From NCBI GenBank assembly GCA_963724735.1, contig CAVRVX010000002.1, positions 196,381 through 260,380 of the forward strand: a DNA stretch of 64,000 nucleotides. Direction: 5' to 3'. Of the stretch, positions 50,593 through 59,403 are shown piece after piece; within the stretch, counting starts at the first letter, position 1, and each line of letters begins with the position of its first letter. Origin of the DNA: Rhodoplanes sp963724735 (GTDB taxonomy: Bacteria; Pseudomonadota; Alphaproteobacteria; Rhizobiales; Xanthobacteraceae). Position numbers and translations under genes: made by a program. A model generated the notes under the pieces. The model was not told the DNA's origin. It saw only the letters and a program-made list of their open reading frames with translations, and searched no databases.

Positions 50593-50767
50593 TTACATGC
50601 GGTCAAATTACGCGGAGGCCAAGCTGCAATTATAAGGCAATCCAGGGAGCCATTCGCCTATTGTACATTGTACAGGTTTTCGGTCGTCGGCGTGAGGTAT
50701 CTGTCCACGCGCTCATGCGGCCGGCGACCGAAAAGCGCCAATGAACGAAATCGCGGGAATGGATACG

Positions 50768-51097
50768 TTAACGATCGAGATCGCGAGGATGGCAGCTCAC
50801 GGAGGCGCGTCCGATTCGATTGGCCAACGCAAAGCTCGCTTGCTGCCCGCAGCGCCAGCGTTTGCCCGAAGAACGGATGCAGAGCTGACTGCTTTCGGGT
50901 GCGTCGATCCCGAACAGTCGAATACGCTGGCCGTGGATTTCGATGGTGTCGCCGTCGATGACGGAGACGACCCCGATGATGCGATCCTGCGCGACCGCAC
51001 TCACAGCCATGGATAGAATGATCAACAGGCCAAGGCAGAGATCGATGCATGGCGAGAACGTGCGACCACTCTTGCGCAGGCTGATTTTTTGAAGCAT
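50768..51097 (-). pseudogene. Thermonuclease (SNase) family protein, C-terminally truncated
   Basis: Signal peptide (LLIILSMAVSAVAQ), then RIIGVVSVIDGDTIEIHGQRIRLFGIDAPESSQLC, the start of the SNase fold with the catalytic Asp in VIDGDTI and Arg in IRLFGIDAPE. It stops after CHPRDLDR, about halfway through the domain, where other members continue into the second catalytic Arg and the C-terminal barrel. The remaining half is not recognisable downstream. Confidence 0.7.
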
Positions 51098-51134
51098 TTC
51101 TGTCGCTGCTCCGCCAACCGATTGAGAATCTGCC

Positions 51135-51347
51135 ATGCCGATTTTCGGCTATGACTGCAACAAGTGCGGCCACGAGTTCGAGACACTGGTTCGCTCGTCA
51201 GAGATTCCGTCGTGCCCATCCTGCGAAAGCACCGATTTGACGCGCCACCTCTCCCTGATTGCCGCGCCCTTTAAGAGCGGCGGTGACGCGCCAGTGTGCG
51301 ACGGCGCGGGCAGCTGCGGCATGTGCTCCCCAGGCGTGTGCGACTGA
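51135..51347 (+). CDS. FmdB-type zinc-ribbon regulatory protein
   Basis: 70 residues: MPIFGYDCNKCGHEFETLVRS with the first CxxC (C8, C11) and SCPSCES with the second (C27, C30), then a Cys-containing C-terminus (GAGSCGMCSPGVCD). This is the small FmdB/YwqB zinc-ribbon family, often near amidase or DNA-binding genes. Divergent from the thermonuclease remnant and duplicated as a remnant at 42518. Confidence 0.85.
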   Translation: MPIFGYDCNKCGHEFETLVRSSEIPSCPSCESTDLTRHLSLIAAPFKSGGDAPVCDGAGSCGMCSPGVCD

Positions 51348-51465
51348 ACGGTCAGACGCAACAACCGCACATTATCACCTCACGGCGGTCATCATGCCGA
51401 GAGCCAGGCGGAATTCAGCTTGCAGGCACGGGGGGACAGCGCTCCGAACATGGTTTGATTTGACG

Positions 51466-51684
51466 ATGCTCGCGATCGAGTCACAGCAGGTGATCTACCT
51501 TCGAACCATCAAAATAGCGGCTGGAGGGAAGAAGGCGCATAGGGAAGCGCGCCTGATGGTCACGGAGAAGCTGGCTACTGGCCTTCACGAAGGTTGGCGT
51601 CTCATGACAGGCGGCTCTGCACAGAGCGTTCTGAAGGGCTATCGAAAAAAGGTCCAAGCCAATGCGCGTCGACTTTCGCGATAG
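51466..51684 (+). CDS. Small hypothetical protein
   Basis: 72 residues: MLAIESQQVIYLRTIKIAAG followed by KKAHREARLMVTEKLA and VLKGYRKKVQANARRLSR. Basic and helical, no membrane segment. Resembles small toxin/antitoxin-sized proteins but no pair is visible. Unrecognised. Confidence 0.5.
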   Translation: MLAIESQQVIYLRTIKIAAGGKKAHREARLMVTEKLATGLHEGWRLMTGGSAQSVLKGYRKKVQANARRLSR

Positions 51685-51885
51685 GCAGTCCCGATGCACT
51701 TGGGGCGGCGTCCGCGGCAGCCGTTTCTAGAAGCGACGGATCATCGGTGGCGCGGATAAGTCGCGAGCCTGGCTCGCAAAAACAGAGAACAACTTGCCTG
51801 CTAACGCGTTGTTGACCCGAGAGAGCATCTCCGTGAGGACCTCACGCGAATCAGTTAGGCTCTCGCAAAAGGGCGAGGTGCTGCG

Positions 51886-52368
51886 ATGTGGTTTGGTGGA
51901 AATGGCCCGCGAACGCTGAAAAGCCCGAGCGGGATGACGCGTGCCGAAATCGCATCAGCGGTCGAGCAGATCGTCGCTGCAATTGCCGATGAGTACGGGC
52001 TTGTGGAAGCAAAGGATGCCGTAACGCTCCGCAGCAGTCTGCATGATGACCTCGGTATGGATGAAGTAGACCTGATCGAGGTGGTATTCCGCGCAGAGGA
52101 GCGGTTCCGCGTTTCTTTGCCGGACGATGACATCGGCCTGTCGTCCACCGTGGGCGACATCGTCGCGCGCATAGCCGCGCGGCTGAGGGAGCAAGAAGCA
52201 CCACTGGCCCTGCCGCAGGTCGTCAAAGCGACGCGGGAAAACGTGCCGGAGGCGGGGCAGGCTGAGGTGCTGATCAGTGCCGACCAAGCCCCTTCTATTG
52301 CAGAATTCAAGGATATGCCAAGTGCATTAACGCCGAGCGGCACTCGGCGCATGCAGTCTCCCCATTGA
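51886..52368 (+). CDS. Acyl-carrier-like protein with Glu in place of the carrier serine
   Basis: 160 residues. The ACP fold is clear: helix EIASAVEQIVAAIADEYG, then SLHDDLGMDEVDLIEVVFRAEERFRVSLPDDDI, where standard ACP has DSLD; the serine is Glu. A C-terminal extension (LPQVVKATRENVPEAGQAEV...) follows. An ATG at 51934 is an alternative start. With the gene at 49359 it makes two serine-less ACP-like proteins within 3 kb. Confidence 0.65.
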   Translation: MWFGGNGPRTLKSPSGMTRAEIASAVEQIVAAIADEYGLVEAKDAVTLRSSLHDDLGMDEVDLIEVVFRAEERFRVSLPDDDIGLSSTVGDIVARIAARLREQEAPLALPQVVKATRENVPEAGQAEVLISADQAPSIAEFKDMPSALTPSGTRRMQSPH

Positions 52369-52562
52369 CGCCACGGCACGCGATCCGGTGTGCGCCTCAA
52401 TTCGCACCCGCTCTGCCTCGCGTGAAAACTAGCTCTCTGCAAACTGATCACCAATCTCGGCATCGATGGTGACGACTGGGGCGAGGGCCGGGGCAGGTCG
52501 TTTCAGGCCAGAGCGGCTTCCAGCTTGATACCGACGGCTTCGAGCAGCGAGGTGCGAGAAAT

Positions 52563-52867
52563 CCCTGTTCTTTGGAGAAAATTTCCTATTATGCCCTTTC
52601 CACGGCTACCTGCTGCGCGGGACGGGGGGTGTCTTGCAATTCCCCCTTCTCCAAGATCGTGAACAATTGGCTCGTCGCTTTTGTGTCGCCCTGCGCCGCC
52701 GTGTCGTACCTGTTTTCCAAACGGTTTTCCCTGTTATCCGCCAGAAAGTCTCCCTGTTCCGCTGCAAAATCAAATTTGCCCCAACCCTTTGAATTTGCGC
52801 GCCGATCGGGCACCAATATCGCCGTGGAGGACCGGATTTTGAAGACTTCCCTGTATTTTGCCCTGTT
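52563..52867. repeat. Region of CCCTGTT repeats
   Basis: CCCTGTT occurs at 52563, 52729, 52752 and 52861, and CCCTGTA at about 52849, each in a similar short context (for example ttccctgttatccgc, tctccctgttccgc). The opposite strand shows an open frame, but it looks like translation of this repeat. Such blocks occur between genes in Hyphomicrobiales; their role is not known. The rest of 52369-52986 holds nothing recognisable. Confidence 0.55.
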
Positions 52868-52986
52868 ACCGGAGAATCGGCCCCCGCAGACCGGTTCGCA
52901 TCGGCCTGCCTCCTCAGCCAATTCTTTCAAGCTCTTAGCGCGCCGCGACATAAGGCTTAGCCTCGCTATAGCCTCCGATCGGGTGC

Positions 52987-53364
52987 TCATTGCGGCGGCG
53001 ACGTTGGCGCTTCAATAATCGCTGTGCTGGTGGCCGTTGATGTCGCGCTATCGGCGGGCACGAGCGGCGGGGAGCCGGTGATCGGCAAGGATTGCGGGGT
53101 GGATGGCGCGGCGGGTTCGATGATGACAGTGCGGGTGGATGTCGAGGTGAGGCAGTCTTGGTCGGTTACGACGTAGTCGATGGTGTCGGTGGTCGTGGTC
53201 GAGGTATCCAGGACGATGTCGGAGACGAGCGCGCCGTTGAGTAAGGTCTTGATGCCGAGATTTTTGCCTTGCTCGGGCCCGGTGATGATCGCGCCGAGGT
53301 CGTTGTAGGTGTCGCGTCCGAGGATGCGCGCGAGATCGGGCTGGTGAAGCGGCAAAGTTCTCAC
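52987..53364 (-). pseudogene. Fragment with a DUF5011 / immunoglobulin-like domain
   Basis: 125 codons: YNDLGAIITGPEQGKNLGIK..., DTIDYVVTDQDCLTSTSTRTVIIEP and a Pro/Ser/Thr tail. This is the last Ig-like domain of large rhizobial surface proteins. The start is not convincing and the rest of the protein is missing. Confidence 0.55.
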
Positions 53365-53446
53365 CCTGTGCTGTGAATCGTGTCACATTTCATTTTTCGG
53401 TCGACGGCGCATACTGGCGGAGGCTCGAAGACCTTCGGAGGCGATC

Positions 53447-53569
53447 ATGCGCGTCATTCCGACAGGGGTCACAAACGCCTTCGCATTTGCGGTGGCCTAC
53501 TTCTTGTTCGGCCTGATGCTGCTCTTCCAGATTGCCGACTTGGTCATCGCATTCGTGCGCGCTTGGTGA
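53447..53569 (+). CDS. Very small membrane protein
   Basis: 40 residues: MRVIPTGVTN then AFAFAVAYFLFGLMLLFQIADLV and IAFVRAW. A cggagg ribosome site lies eight bases upstream. Protein-like hydrophobic helix, but too short to support a name. Confidence 0.4.
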   Translation: MRVIPTGVTNAFAFAVAYFLFGLMLLFQIADLVIAFVRAW

Positions 53570-53585
53570 GTTCGCCAATTCCCGC

Positions 53586-53783
53586 TCACCTGCATCTCCC
53601 GCCAGTTCGGCCGGGCGCGGGCTCTTGCTGGTCATCGACCACGTTCTGAGGGTTCTCGGCAAGATAATTATCTGTGTCGAGCGCCTCAGAGGCGATCTGG
53701 CTGGCCGCGGGTTGTTCAATACCTTGAGCAATTGCCTCCAACGTAAGACGCAAACGCCTGATCCGATCAACCTTGTTGGGCAT
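53586..53783 (-). CDS. Small hypothetical protein
   Basis: 65 residues: MPNKVDRIRRLRLTLEAIAQGIEQP then an acidic, Gln/Asn-rich second half (ALDTDNYLAENPQNVVDDQQ). A ggagtgag site precedes the ATG. Unrecognised. Confidence 0.4.
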   Translation of the reverse strand: MPNKVDRIRRLRLTLEAIAQGIEQPAASQIASEALDTDNYLAENPQNVVDDQQEPAPGRTGGRCR

Positions 53784-54009
53784 CTCTCACTCCGGGGCAT
53801 CAGGGGACCAGAGCGCATGACGGCGAGCCGCAGGACTGAGTGCTGGGCCGGACCCCAGGCTCGCCGGAGAGAGTGAGGTCGCAACTCTCTCGCCCCGTCG
53901 AACGCAAATGGGGTGCCAAGTTCCCCCGCCCGGCCGCCGGTTCCTCCGCGGTCGCGAGTATTTGACGAGCGTCATTGCCGGCCCGTCGGTTCGGCGCACA
54001 TGATCCATC

Positions 54010-54216
54010 ATGCGCATGTGCTGGTTTTTTGGGATGTCCGGGCGCGACGTCCATCTGCAGGCGCGGACCGAGGAGCCTGGCGGCGTCGTCGGCGCGTACC
54101 ATACTGTTCGCCCAGGCGAGAAGTTCCTCGGAATTTCGTACGCCGAATACAAGGCCGCTGGTTCGGGCGTGGTCATTGTCGAGGGCGACGGAACAGCGCG
54201 GATCGAGAAGGTATAG
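54010..54216 (+). CDS. Small hypothetical protein
   Basis: 68 residues: MRMCWFFGMSGRDVHLQART, EEPGGVVGAYHTVRPGEKFLGIS and GSGVVIVEGDGTARIEKV. The pattern of strands and the GDVHLQ/RPGE segments resembles a small uncharacterised protein seen in Bradyrhizobium relatives. Confidence 0.5.
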   Translation: MRMCWFFGMSGRDVHLQARTEEPGGVVGAYHTVRPGEKFLGISYAEYKAAGSGVVIVEGDGTARIEKV

Positions 54217-54394
54217 CCTATGGGCGGTGATCCCCGCTCGCGGCTTGCCGTACATCCGGGCTAGCGGTCTTGCCAGTTCGGACATCAACGTGCGCATTTC
54301 GGGGGAGCGGCACGCCGTTCAGGGTCGCGCGGGATGGCATCGAGGACGCCGATGGCTCGCCGGCGGCCCGTTGTCGCGCTACAATGTGCACCCG

Positions 54395-54835
54395 TTATTG
54401 CGGTGCGCATTCCTCTTCGGCCCGGACAGCGCGAAGCATCACCACCCCTACGCTTGGTTTCATATCTTTGAGTACCTCTTTGAGTACCGACACTGCGACC
54501 CGCTGAGGAAGCGCGACATACATCTCCAAACCATCGGAGCCGAGTTCTTTGTTAGCTGCCGCAAATTGCTCCCAAGAGGTATCTACCTGCAGCTTGTTCA
54601 GCTTGCAGGTACATACGTCATTCACAACCGCTTCGCTAAGCCCGACCCAGCGCACTTTGTGAATGGTGATGCAACTGATCAAGTAATTGGATTTGACCGC
54701 TTCAGGCCATTGGTCGGCGTGTGCCGATGCGATACAGGATGCGATCGCCAGCATTACTGTTGCGAATATCACTCGGCCATCAACGAGGCGGATCTTCGAA
54801 CACGGTCTGCTGCGAGCTGAGAACAACCATTGCAT
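54395..54835 (-). CDS. Secreted hypothetical protein
   Basis: 146 residues from ATG 54835; a GTG at 54772 would give a cleaner signal peptide (IFATVMLAIASCIASAHADQ). The mature part has a conserved-looking pair of cysteines (VNDVCTCKLNKLQ) and ends in helices (VAVSVLKEVLKDMKPS). No known family recognised. Confidence 0.5.
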   Translation of the reverse strand: MQWLFSARSRPCSKIRLVDGRVIFATVMLAIASCIASAHADQWPEAVKSNYLISCITIHKVRWVGLSEAVVNDVCTCKLNKLQVDTSWEQFAAANKELGSDGLEMYVALPQRVAVSVLKEVLKDMKPSVGVVMLRAVRAEEECAPQ

Positions 54836-55244
54836 AAGAGTGTCTACCTCTCCATGCGTTTGACATCATTGATGCACCGCTCAAAGTTGCTCTCTGTGGA
54901 GCGAGCGCGCTTTCGGAGGCGAGGGGCGGCTTGGCCCCGCCGGCATAGCAGAAAGACCGAGCCGCTAGGAAGCTCGTACAGCGCGCTAGTCTTACTGCAT
55001 CACAAATTTTTCGGTCGTGATCGTCTGACGATCGGCGCTGCGCAGCATGGGCATCGCGGCAGCGTTTTGACGAGGGCGGCGACGAGGCGGCGGCGCATGG
55101 TGGCGATCGAGTTCGGAACATGGCGTTCGGGCCGCAGCGGGGGCGCCGCGGGGTCGGTAACCGTCGGGAATGGCAGGTCGCGGAAACAGCGGCGTTTGGT
55201 CAAGCCATGAAAGACAGGCATCAGCGACCATCGGAGAAAATGCC
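54836..55244. other. Gene-free stretch
   Basis: 409 bases without a convincing frame. The minus strand at 55000-55210 has a faintly protein-like sequence (MRRRLVAALVKTLPRCPCCAAP) reminiscent of a zinc-binding piece of a transposase, too weak to call. Confidence 0.35.
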
Positions 55245-55309
55245 ATGGCAGCAGTGTTTTCAGTCCAGATCGCATGGGGGGACTGCGACGAGCAGGGCAT
55301 CGTCTATTA

Positions 55310-56449
55310 TACCCCGTTCACGTCATGACCCGAAAATCCTTTGGGTTGATGACGCGGAAATTGTCGGTGACCGAATCACAAAGGTCCGCCCAATTCCCCG
55401 GAACCTTTTCACGCAGAAAACTGAGCGTCGCATCGGCGAACTGGGCGCAAGTTGCGTAGCACTTGTTGTGAGTGACGTTTCTGTGCATGAGGCCCCATAA
55501 CCGTTCGATCGGGTTCAAGTGCGGGCAATACGCTGGGATGAAGTGCAGCTTGATGCGTCGTCCCGGCAGGGCTAACGATTCCTGCACGAGCTTGGCATGA
55601 TGATAACGCGCGTTGTCCAAGAAAACATGGATGAGCGCCAGCATCGGATAGAGCGCCTCGATCGATTGCAGCAGCCTGATCGTCGAGGCGGCGTCGATGG
55701 TCAGGGCCTCGATCATCCGGGTTTGTCCGGTATCCAGGTCGATCGCGCCGTGAATGTTGATGCGTTGACGCCCGCTCGTCTGCTCGATCGCGAGCTTCTC
55801 TTGGCTCGGCGCCCAGCAGCCGACAGGCGCGCCGCATGGGTCGGATGCACGGCGTCCGCAAACAGCACGGCCTCGTCGTCGCCCAAGGAATTCAGCAGCT
55901 TTTCGTAGCCCTCAATGAAAGCCTTCTGCTTTTCTTCGTCGAGCTTGCGCGGGATGACATTGGGTTTGTGATATTCGAGCCCCAGGCGATGCAACAACGC
56001 GATCAGTCCTGACCGGCCTTCGTAAACGACGCCGAATTCATTCTCGATCCAGGCGCCGACCTGGCGCGTTGTGCGCGGTAAGGCCGTGGCGACCCAGGCT
56101 TTCAGCTTTTCCTGTTGCTCGCCGCTCAACTGGCAAGCGCTGCCCTCGTAGCTGAAGTTCGTCAACCCCTCGATCCCATCCTCTTCATACAGGCGATACC
56201 AAGTGCGGATGGTGTCGTCGTCCAGCAACAGGACCTTCGCAATCGCCTCGCAGCTCATCCCATCGTCTAGCAACACCAGCGCGTTCGCACGTCGGGCCAG
56301 ACGATGAGCGGCCAACCCGTCCCGAGCCAACTCGATCAGGTTTTGCCGCAATTCTATGTGCAGAAAGCCGGGCCGTATCATCCGTTCGGTAAAATACGGA
56401 TCGCGCTGTTTGGCAAGGGGGGTCTTCGGATCTTCGCGGAGTAGAAGTA
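55310..56449 (-). mobile_element. IS630-family element inside the thioesterase gene
   Basis: Removing 55310-56449 together with one copy of the flanking TA (55308-55309 and 56450-56451) restores the thioesterase frame exactly (…gtctat-taccccaat…), fixing the borders. The inverted repeats are imperfect (taccccgttcacg versus tacttctactccg). The element is of the IS630 family but not the same as the copy at 41269. Confidence 0.85.
55318..56381 (-). CDS. IS630 family transposase (one frameshift)
   Basis: N-terminal helix-turn-helix (DGMSCEAIAKVLLLDDDTIRTWYRLY), then EAVLFADAVHPTH with the first catalytic Asp; after a frameshift near 55820 the rest continues FLDNARYHHAK (second Asp) and HLNPIERLWGLMH (Glu). 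Total ~355 residues; complete apart from the one break. Confidence 0.85.
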
Positions 56450-56815
56450 TACCCCAATTATTTCTATTGGATGGACAGCGCCTTCCAGGCGCTCCTGCGC
56501 AAGGCGGGATTGAATCTCCGGATCATTCGAGAGAAGTTCGGCGCGATCGGCATCCCATTGGTCGAGGCCAAGGCGCGCTTTCTTGCGTCCGCCACGCACG
56601 AAGACGCGCTCGCGATCCATGCTGCGGTGTCGCACTGGGGACGAACAAGCTTCCGGGTGGAGTATCGGGCCTTCCGCGAGCGCGAACTCGTATTCGAGGG
56701 CCTCGAGGCGCGCGTATGGGCGATCAGGACCAGCGAGAACACGGTTGCGCCCGCGCCCATCCCGGCGGATTCCGAGACGCGTTGTCGGCGGCGGGGGCTG
56801 CGCGCTAGGACCGAG

Positions 56816-57112
56816 TTAGCTGAGAAGACCTCCAAGGGCTTGCAACCAACACATCGCATCTCCAAGGGCCCAATCGTGATTTTGTTCGAGCAAGGGCCTG
56901 ATTTGTGCCACCACCGCGGTGAGGCTTGCGCACCGGGCCTGCATTGAGGCGATTTTCGCGTTCGTCACGGCAAGTATTGCCTCAATATCCGGGCAGGGGG
57001 CGCGTGGCGCGATCGCGCTAACATTCAGGGCAGCGATCTCCGCGACGATCTCCCGGTCAATCTGCTCCACAAGGGCCGCAAGTTCGGAGTGAGTTATTGC
57101 TGCCTCGTTCAT
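56816..57112 (-). CDS. Small hypothetical protein
   Basis: 98 residues: MNEAAITHSELAALVEQIDREIVAE, a helical IEAILAVTNAKIASMQARCASLTAVV, and a Trp-containing end (HDWALGDAMCWLQAL). It converges on the thioesterase relic. ATG 57112 follows a ggggcc site. Unrecognised. Confidence 0.5.
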   Translation of the reverse strand: MNEAAITHSELAALVEQIDREIVAEIAALNVSAIAPRAPCPDIEAILAVTNAKIASMQARCASLTAVVAQIRPLLEQNHDWALGDAMCWLQALGGLLS

Positions 57113-57591
57113 GTGGCCCCTCATATTGCGATGGCGACCGCGGCGTAGTGCGCACCCGCTCACCAATCAATCAACATTGAGAGGCCCCGGCCAAAAGTCC
57201 TCCCCCTCTCCAGCCGGGGCCACTAAGGAAAAACCCCCATGCCTGGGCAACAATCCCAGCGATGTCGATATTCCCCGACAGTCGGGCCATTCAATGGTCT
57301 CGAACCCACAGAGATGCATTTTGAATGGAGGCGTGGCGGGGAGACCACAGGCTCTCCCCGCCCGCGCTGGTACATCCGCGGTCGCGAGCAGGTGCGGCTC
57401 GGGCGTAGGTAGGAACCGCCCGCGAGGGTCGCCCGACCGCTGGCCTTGCCGCTTGGTGATCAGCGACGAACAGGTGGGTTCCATATCTCCTCAAAGGCCC
57501 ATTCCTGCGTTAAGGGGGCCTCGAATAATTGGCTGTGGCGCGGCGCTATGCGAGTTTGGTTCGTGAGGACGTGATTTTGCGGAGCGAGACG
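57113..57591. other. Gene-free stretch
   Basis: 479 bases with no convincing gene on either strand. The minus strand around 57170-57480 is open but its sequence is Pro/Arg/Gly-rich with no family likeness, and no ribosome site precedes it. Confidence 0.4.
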
Positions 57592-57813
57592 ATGGGACAG
57601 CCGGGGTTTTTCGATGCGGAGAGGCGATTAGCGGCGCTGTCGAAGAAGGGTAGTGCGGCCCGGCACGACGCCGACTTCTTCACCGGAATTTTCGGGAACC
57701 ACAAGGACGAAAAGGCTCCAGCCCGCTTTGCGGCGGTCCGTGTGCGCATTGCCGACGGCCCTCCACAGCGGATCAGGGACAAGGGTCAGCAGCATCTGAA
57801 TTACCGCCCGTAA
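57592..57813 (+). pseudogene. IS5-family transposase fragment
   Basis: Reads MGQPGFFDAERRLAALSKKG, the conserved start of IS5-type transposases, then departs from the family after ~24 codons. The rest of the frame is not recognised. Confidence 0.5.
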
Positions 57814-57933
57814 TCTGAAGCGGCGGTTCTGGAATGTCCGCTGGCTAGCAGCCTGTCGGACTTAACGGATATGCGGGGCGTGGGTAGGTGTATCGCGCGG
57901 AACGCGATCGTGTCATGGTTAGGATGTTCGTTC

Positions 57934-58997
57934 CTTGCCTATCCGGTTGTCACCCATAGCCACTAGCGGTAGTGTTCGGCCAGTGGCAATCTTCGGTTCC
58001 CACAATCGCTCCCAGAGTTCCAGCGACTTTTTCCCGACGACGCGGCCTGCGCCGCCTACCTGGAGAAGGCTCGCTGGAGCGACGGGTTTGTTTGCCCCCA
58101 CTGTCAAGCGGCGGGAGAGCCGTTCCGCTTCGCAAATCGTCCTGGCGTCTTGCGCTGCCGCAAGTGCCGCCGTGACACCGGATTGACGGTGGGAACGGTC
58201 ATGGCGCGCTCGCACACGCCGCTGAGCGTATGGTTTTGGTCTGCCTATCTGGTGTCCAGCCAAACACCCGGTGTGTCGGCCGTGCAGCTTCGGCGACAAC
58301 TTGGCCTGTCGCGCTACGAGACGGCGTTCCAAATCCTCCACAAGCTCCGCGCGGGGATGGTGCGCCCGGATCAGGACCGGATCGGCGGCAGGCCCGGCGA
58401 GCACGTCGAAGTCGATGAAACCTGGGCTGGCGGCCGGACGCGCGGCAAAGGCCGTGGCGTCCACGATAAGGTTCTTGTCGCCAGCGCTGTGGAGGTTCGC
58501 CAGCGCAAGCCGGGCACCAAGCTCGACAAGCGGAAGGGTGGTCGCTATGCCGGGCGGGTTCGGCTCGCCATCGTGCGGACCGCAGCGCGGAGTTGCTCTG
58601 CGGCTTCGTTGAGTGCGCCGTTGTGCCGGGCACGTCGCTCGTCACCGACGACTGGAGCGGCTACGCCAGCCTTGCCAAGCGCGGCTACAAACACCTCGCC
58701 ATCGCTGAACGGGGCGATCCGCAGGTCGCCGAGGAGTATCTGCCAATCATCCATCTCGTCTTCGCAAACCTGAAAACGTGGCTGAACGGCATCCATCACG
58801 GGGTCAGTCACCAGCACCTGCAAGCCTACCTCAACGAATTCACCTTCCGCTTCAACAGGCGGTTCTATCCGTTCAACGCCTTCCGTTCCCTGCTCGGCAT
58901 CGCGGGCGACGTCACCGCACCGACCTACGCAGAGCTTTACTCCGGAGCCTGGCAGCATCCTACATGTCGGGGGTGTGGGTAACACCGGATAGGCAAG
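57934..58997 (+). mobile_element. IS1595-family insertion sequence
   Basis: 1064 bases with terminal inverted repeats (inwards cttgcctatccggttgtcaccc and cttgcctatccggtgttaccc) and a perfect 8-bp target duplication gttcgttc (57926-57933 and 58998-59005), the size expected for this family. Confidence 0.9.
57983..58982 (+). CDS. IS1595 family (ISXO2-like) transposase, frameshifted
   Basis: N-terminal zinc ribbon (WSDGFVCPHC ... RCRKCRRDTGLTVG), then the DDE-type domain: HVEVDETWAGGRTRGKG (first Asp), a frameshift near 58585, SLVTDDWSGYASLAKRGYKH (second Asp) and GVSHQHLQAYLNEFTFRFNRR. The start is uncertain: no ATG lies in frame, so an early indel or the GTG at 57983 is assumed. Essentially full length. 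Confidence 0.8.
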
Positions 58998-59403
58998 GTT
59001 CGTTCGTCGTGATGAACCGGAACGCGACCGAAATCAGCAGGTCGCTCGCTCCAGCTTGCGGCTGGAAAACACTCCCGTCGCGTAGCCGTACACCAAAAGG
59101 CCCAACAACAGCGCCGGATGATAAGACGCCGACCCAGCAGATCACGCGCTCACCCCCGAACAGATACTGAGCCGAGGTACGCTAGTGCTCCAAACGCAAC
59201 AAGCCGGTCTAACTCGACCATCGCGCCGGGCTCGGGCAGGCCGCCGCGTCGCTGCGCCAGCGAATTTCATCCCGCTGCGCGGCGTTTGGATGCGCCTGCG
59301 CGCTTGGGGATAGGCCGCGTGGAAAGCTTGGCGAGGTTGGCGGCGCAACCCTGGTCCGGGAGTGCTTGACAGGAGACGCTGAATCCGCTTGTCGCTTGGA
59401 GCG

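Larger units (their letters stand above)
55245..56808 (+). pseudogene. Acyl-CoA thioesterase (4HBT fold), interrupted by IS630
   Basis: The 5' part (55245-55309) reads VFSVQIAWGDCDEQGIVYY. After the element the gene resumes at 56450-56808 with PNYFYWMDSAFQALLRKAG, LNLRIIREKFGAIGIPLVE and HEDALAIHAAVSHWGRTSFRVEYRAF, ending ...FRDALSAAGAAR in one frame with a single further indel near 56768. Joined it is a normal ~140-residue hotdog thioesterase whose DCDxxGIVYYPNYF motif is intact. Confidence 0.85.
57850..59150 (-). pseudogene. IS1182-type transposase fragment, split by IS1595
   Basis: On the minus strand 59145-59006 reads SYHPALLLGLLVYGYATGVF, SSRKLERAT and, after a small indel, VAFRFITTN. 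The reading resumes beyond the IS1595 element at 57933-57850 with EHPNHDTIAFR, the family sequence VAFRFIAANEHPDHDT. So a degenerate transposase was the target of the IS1595 insertion. Confidence 0.8.

Noticed and set aside
52589..52990. Minus-strand frame of 133 codons in the CCCTGTT region
   Set aside because: The translation is a product of the DNA repeat (recurring EQGD/NRE-like words) and has no ribosome site.
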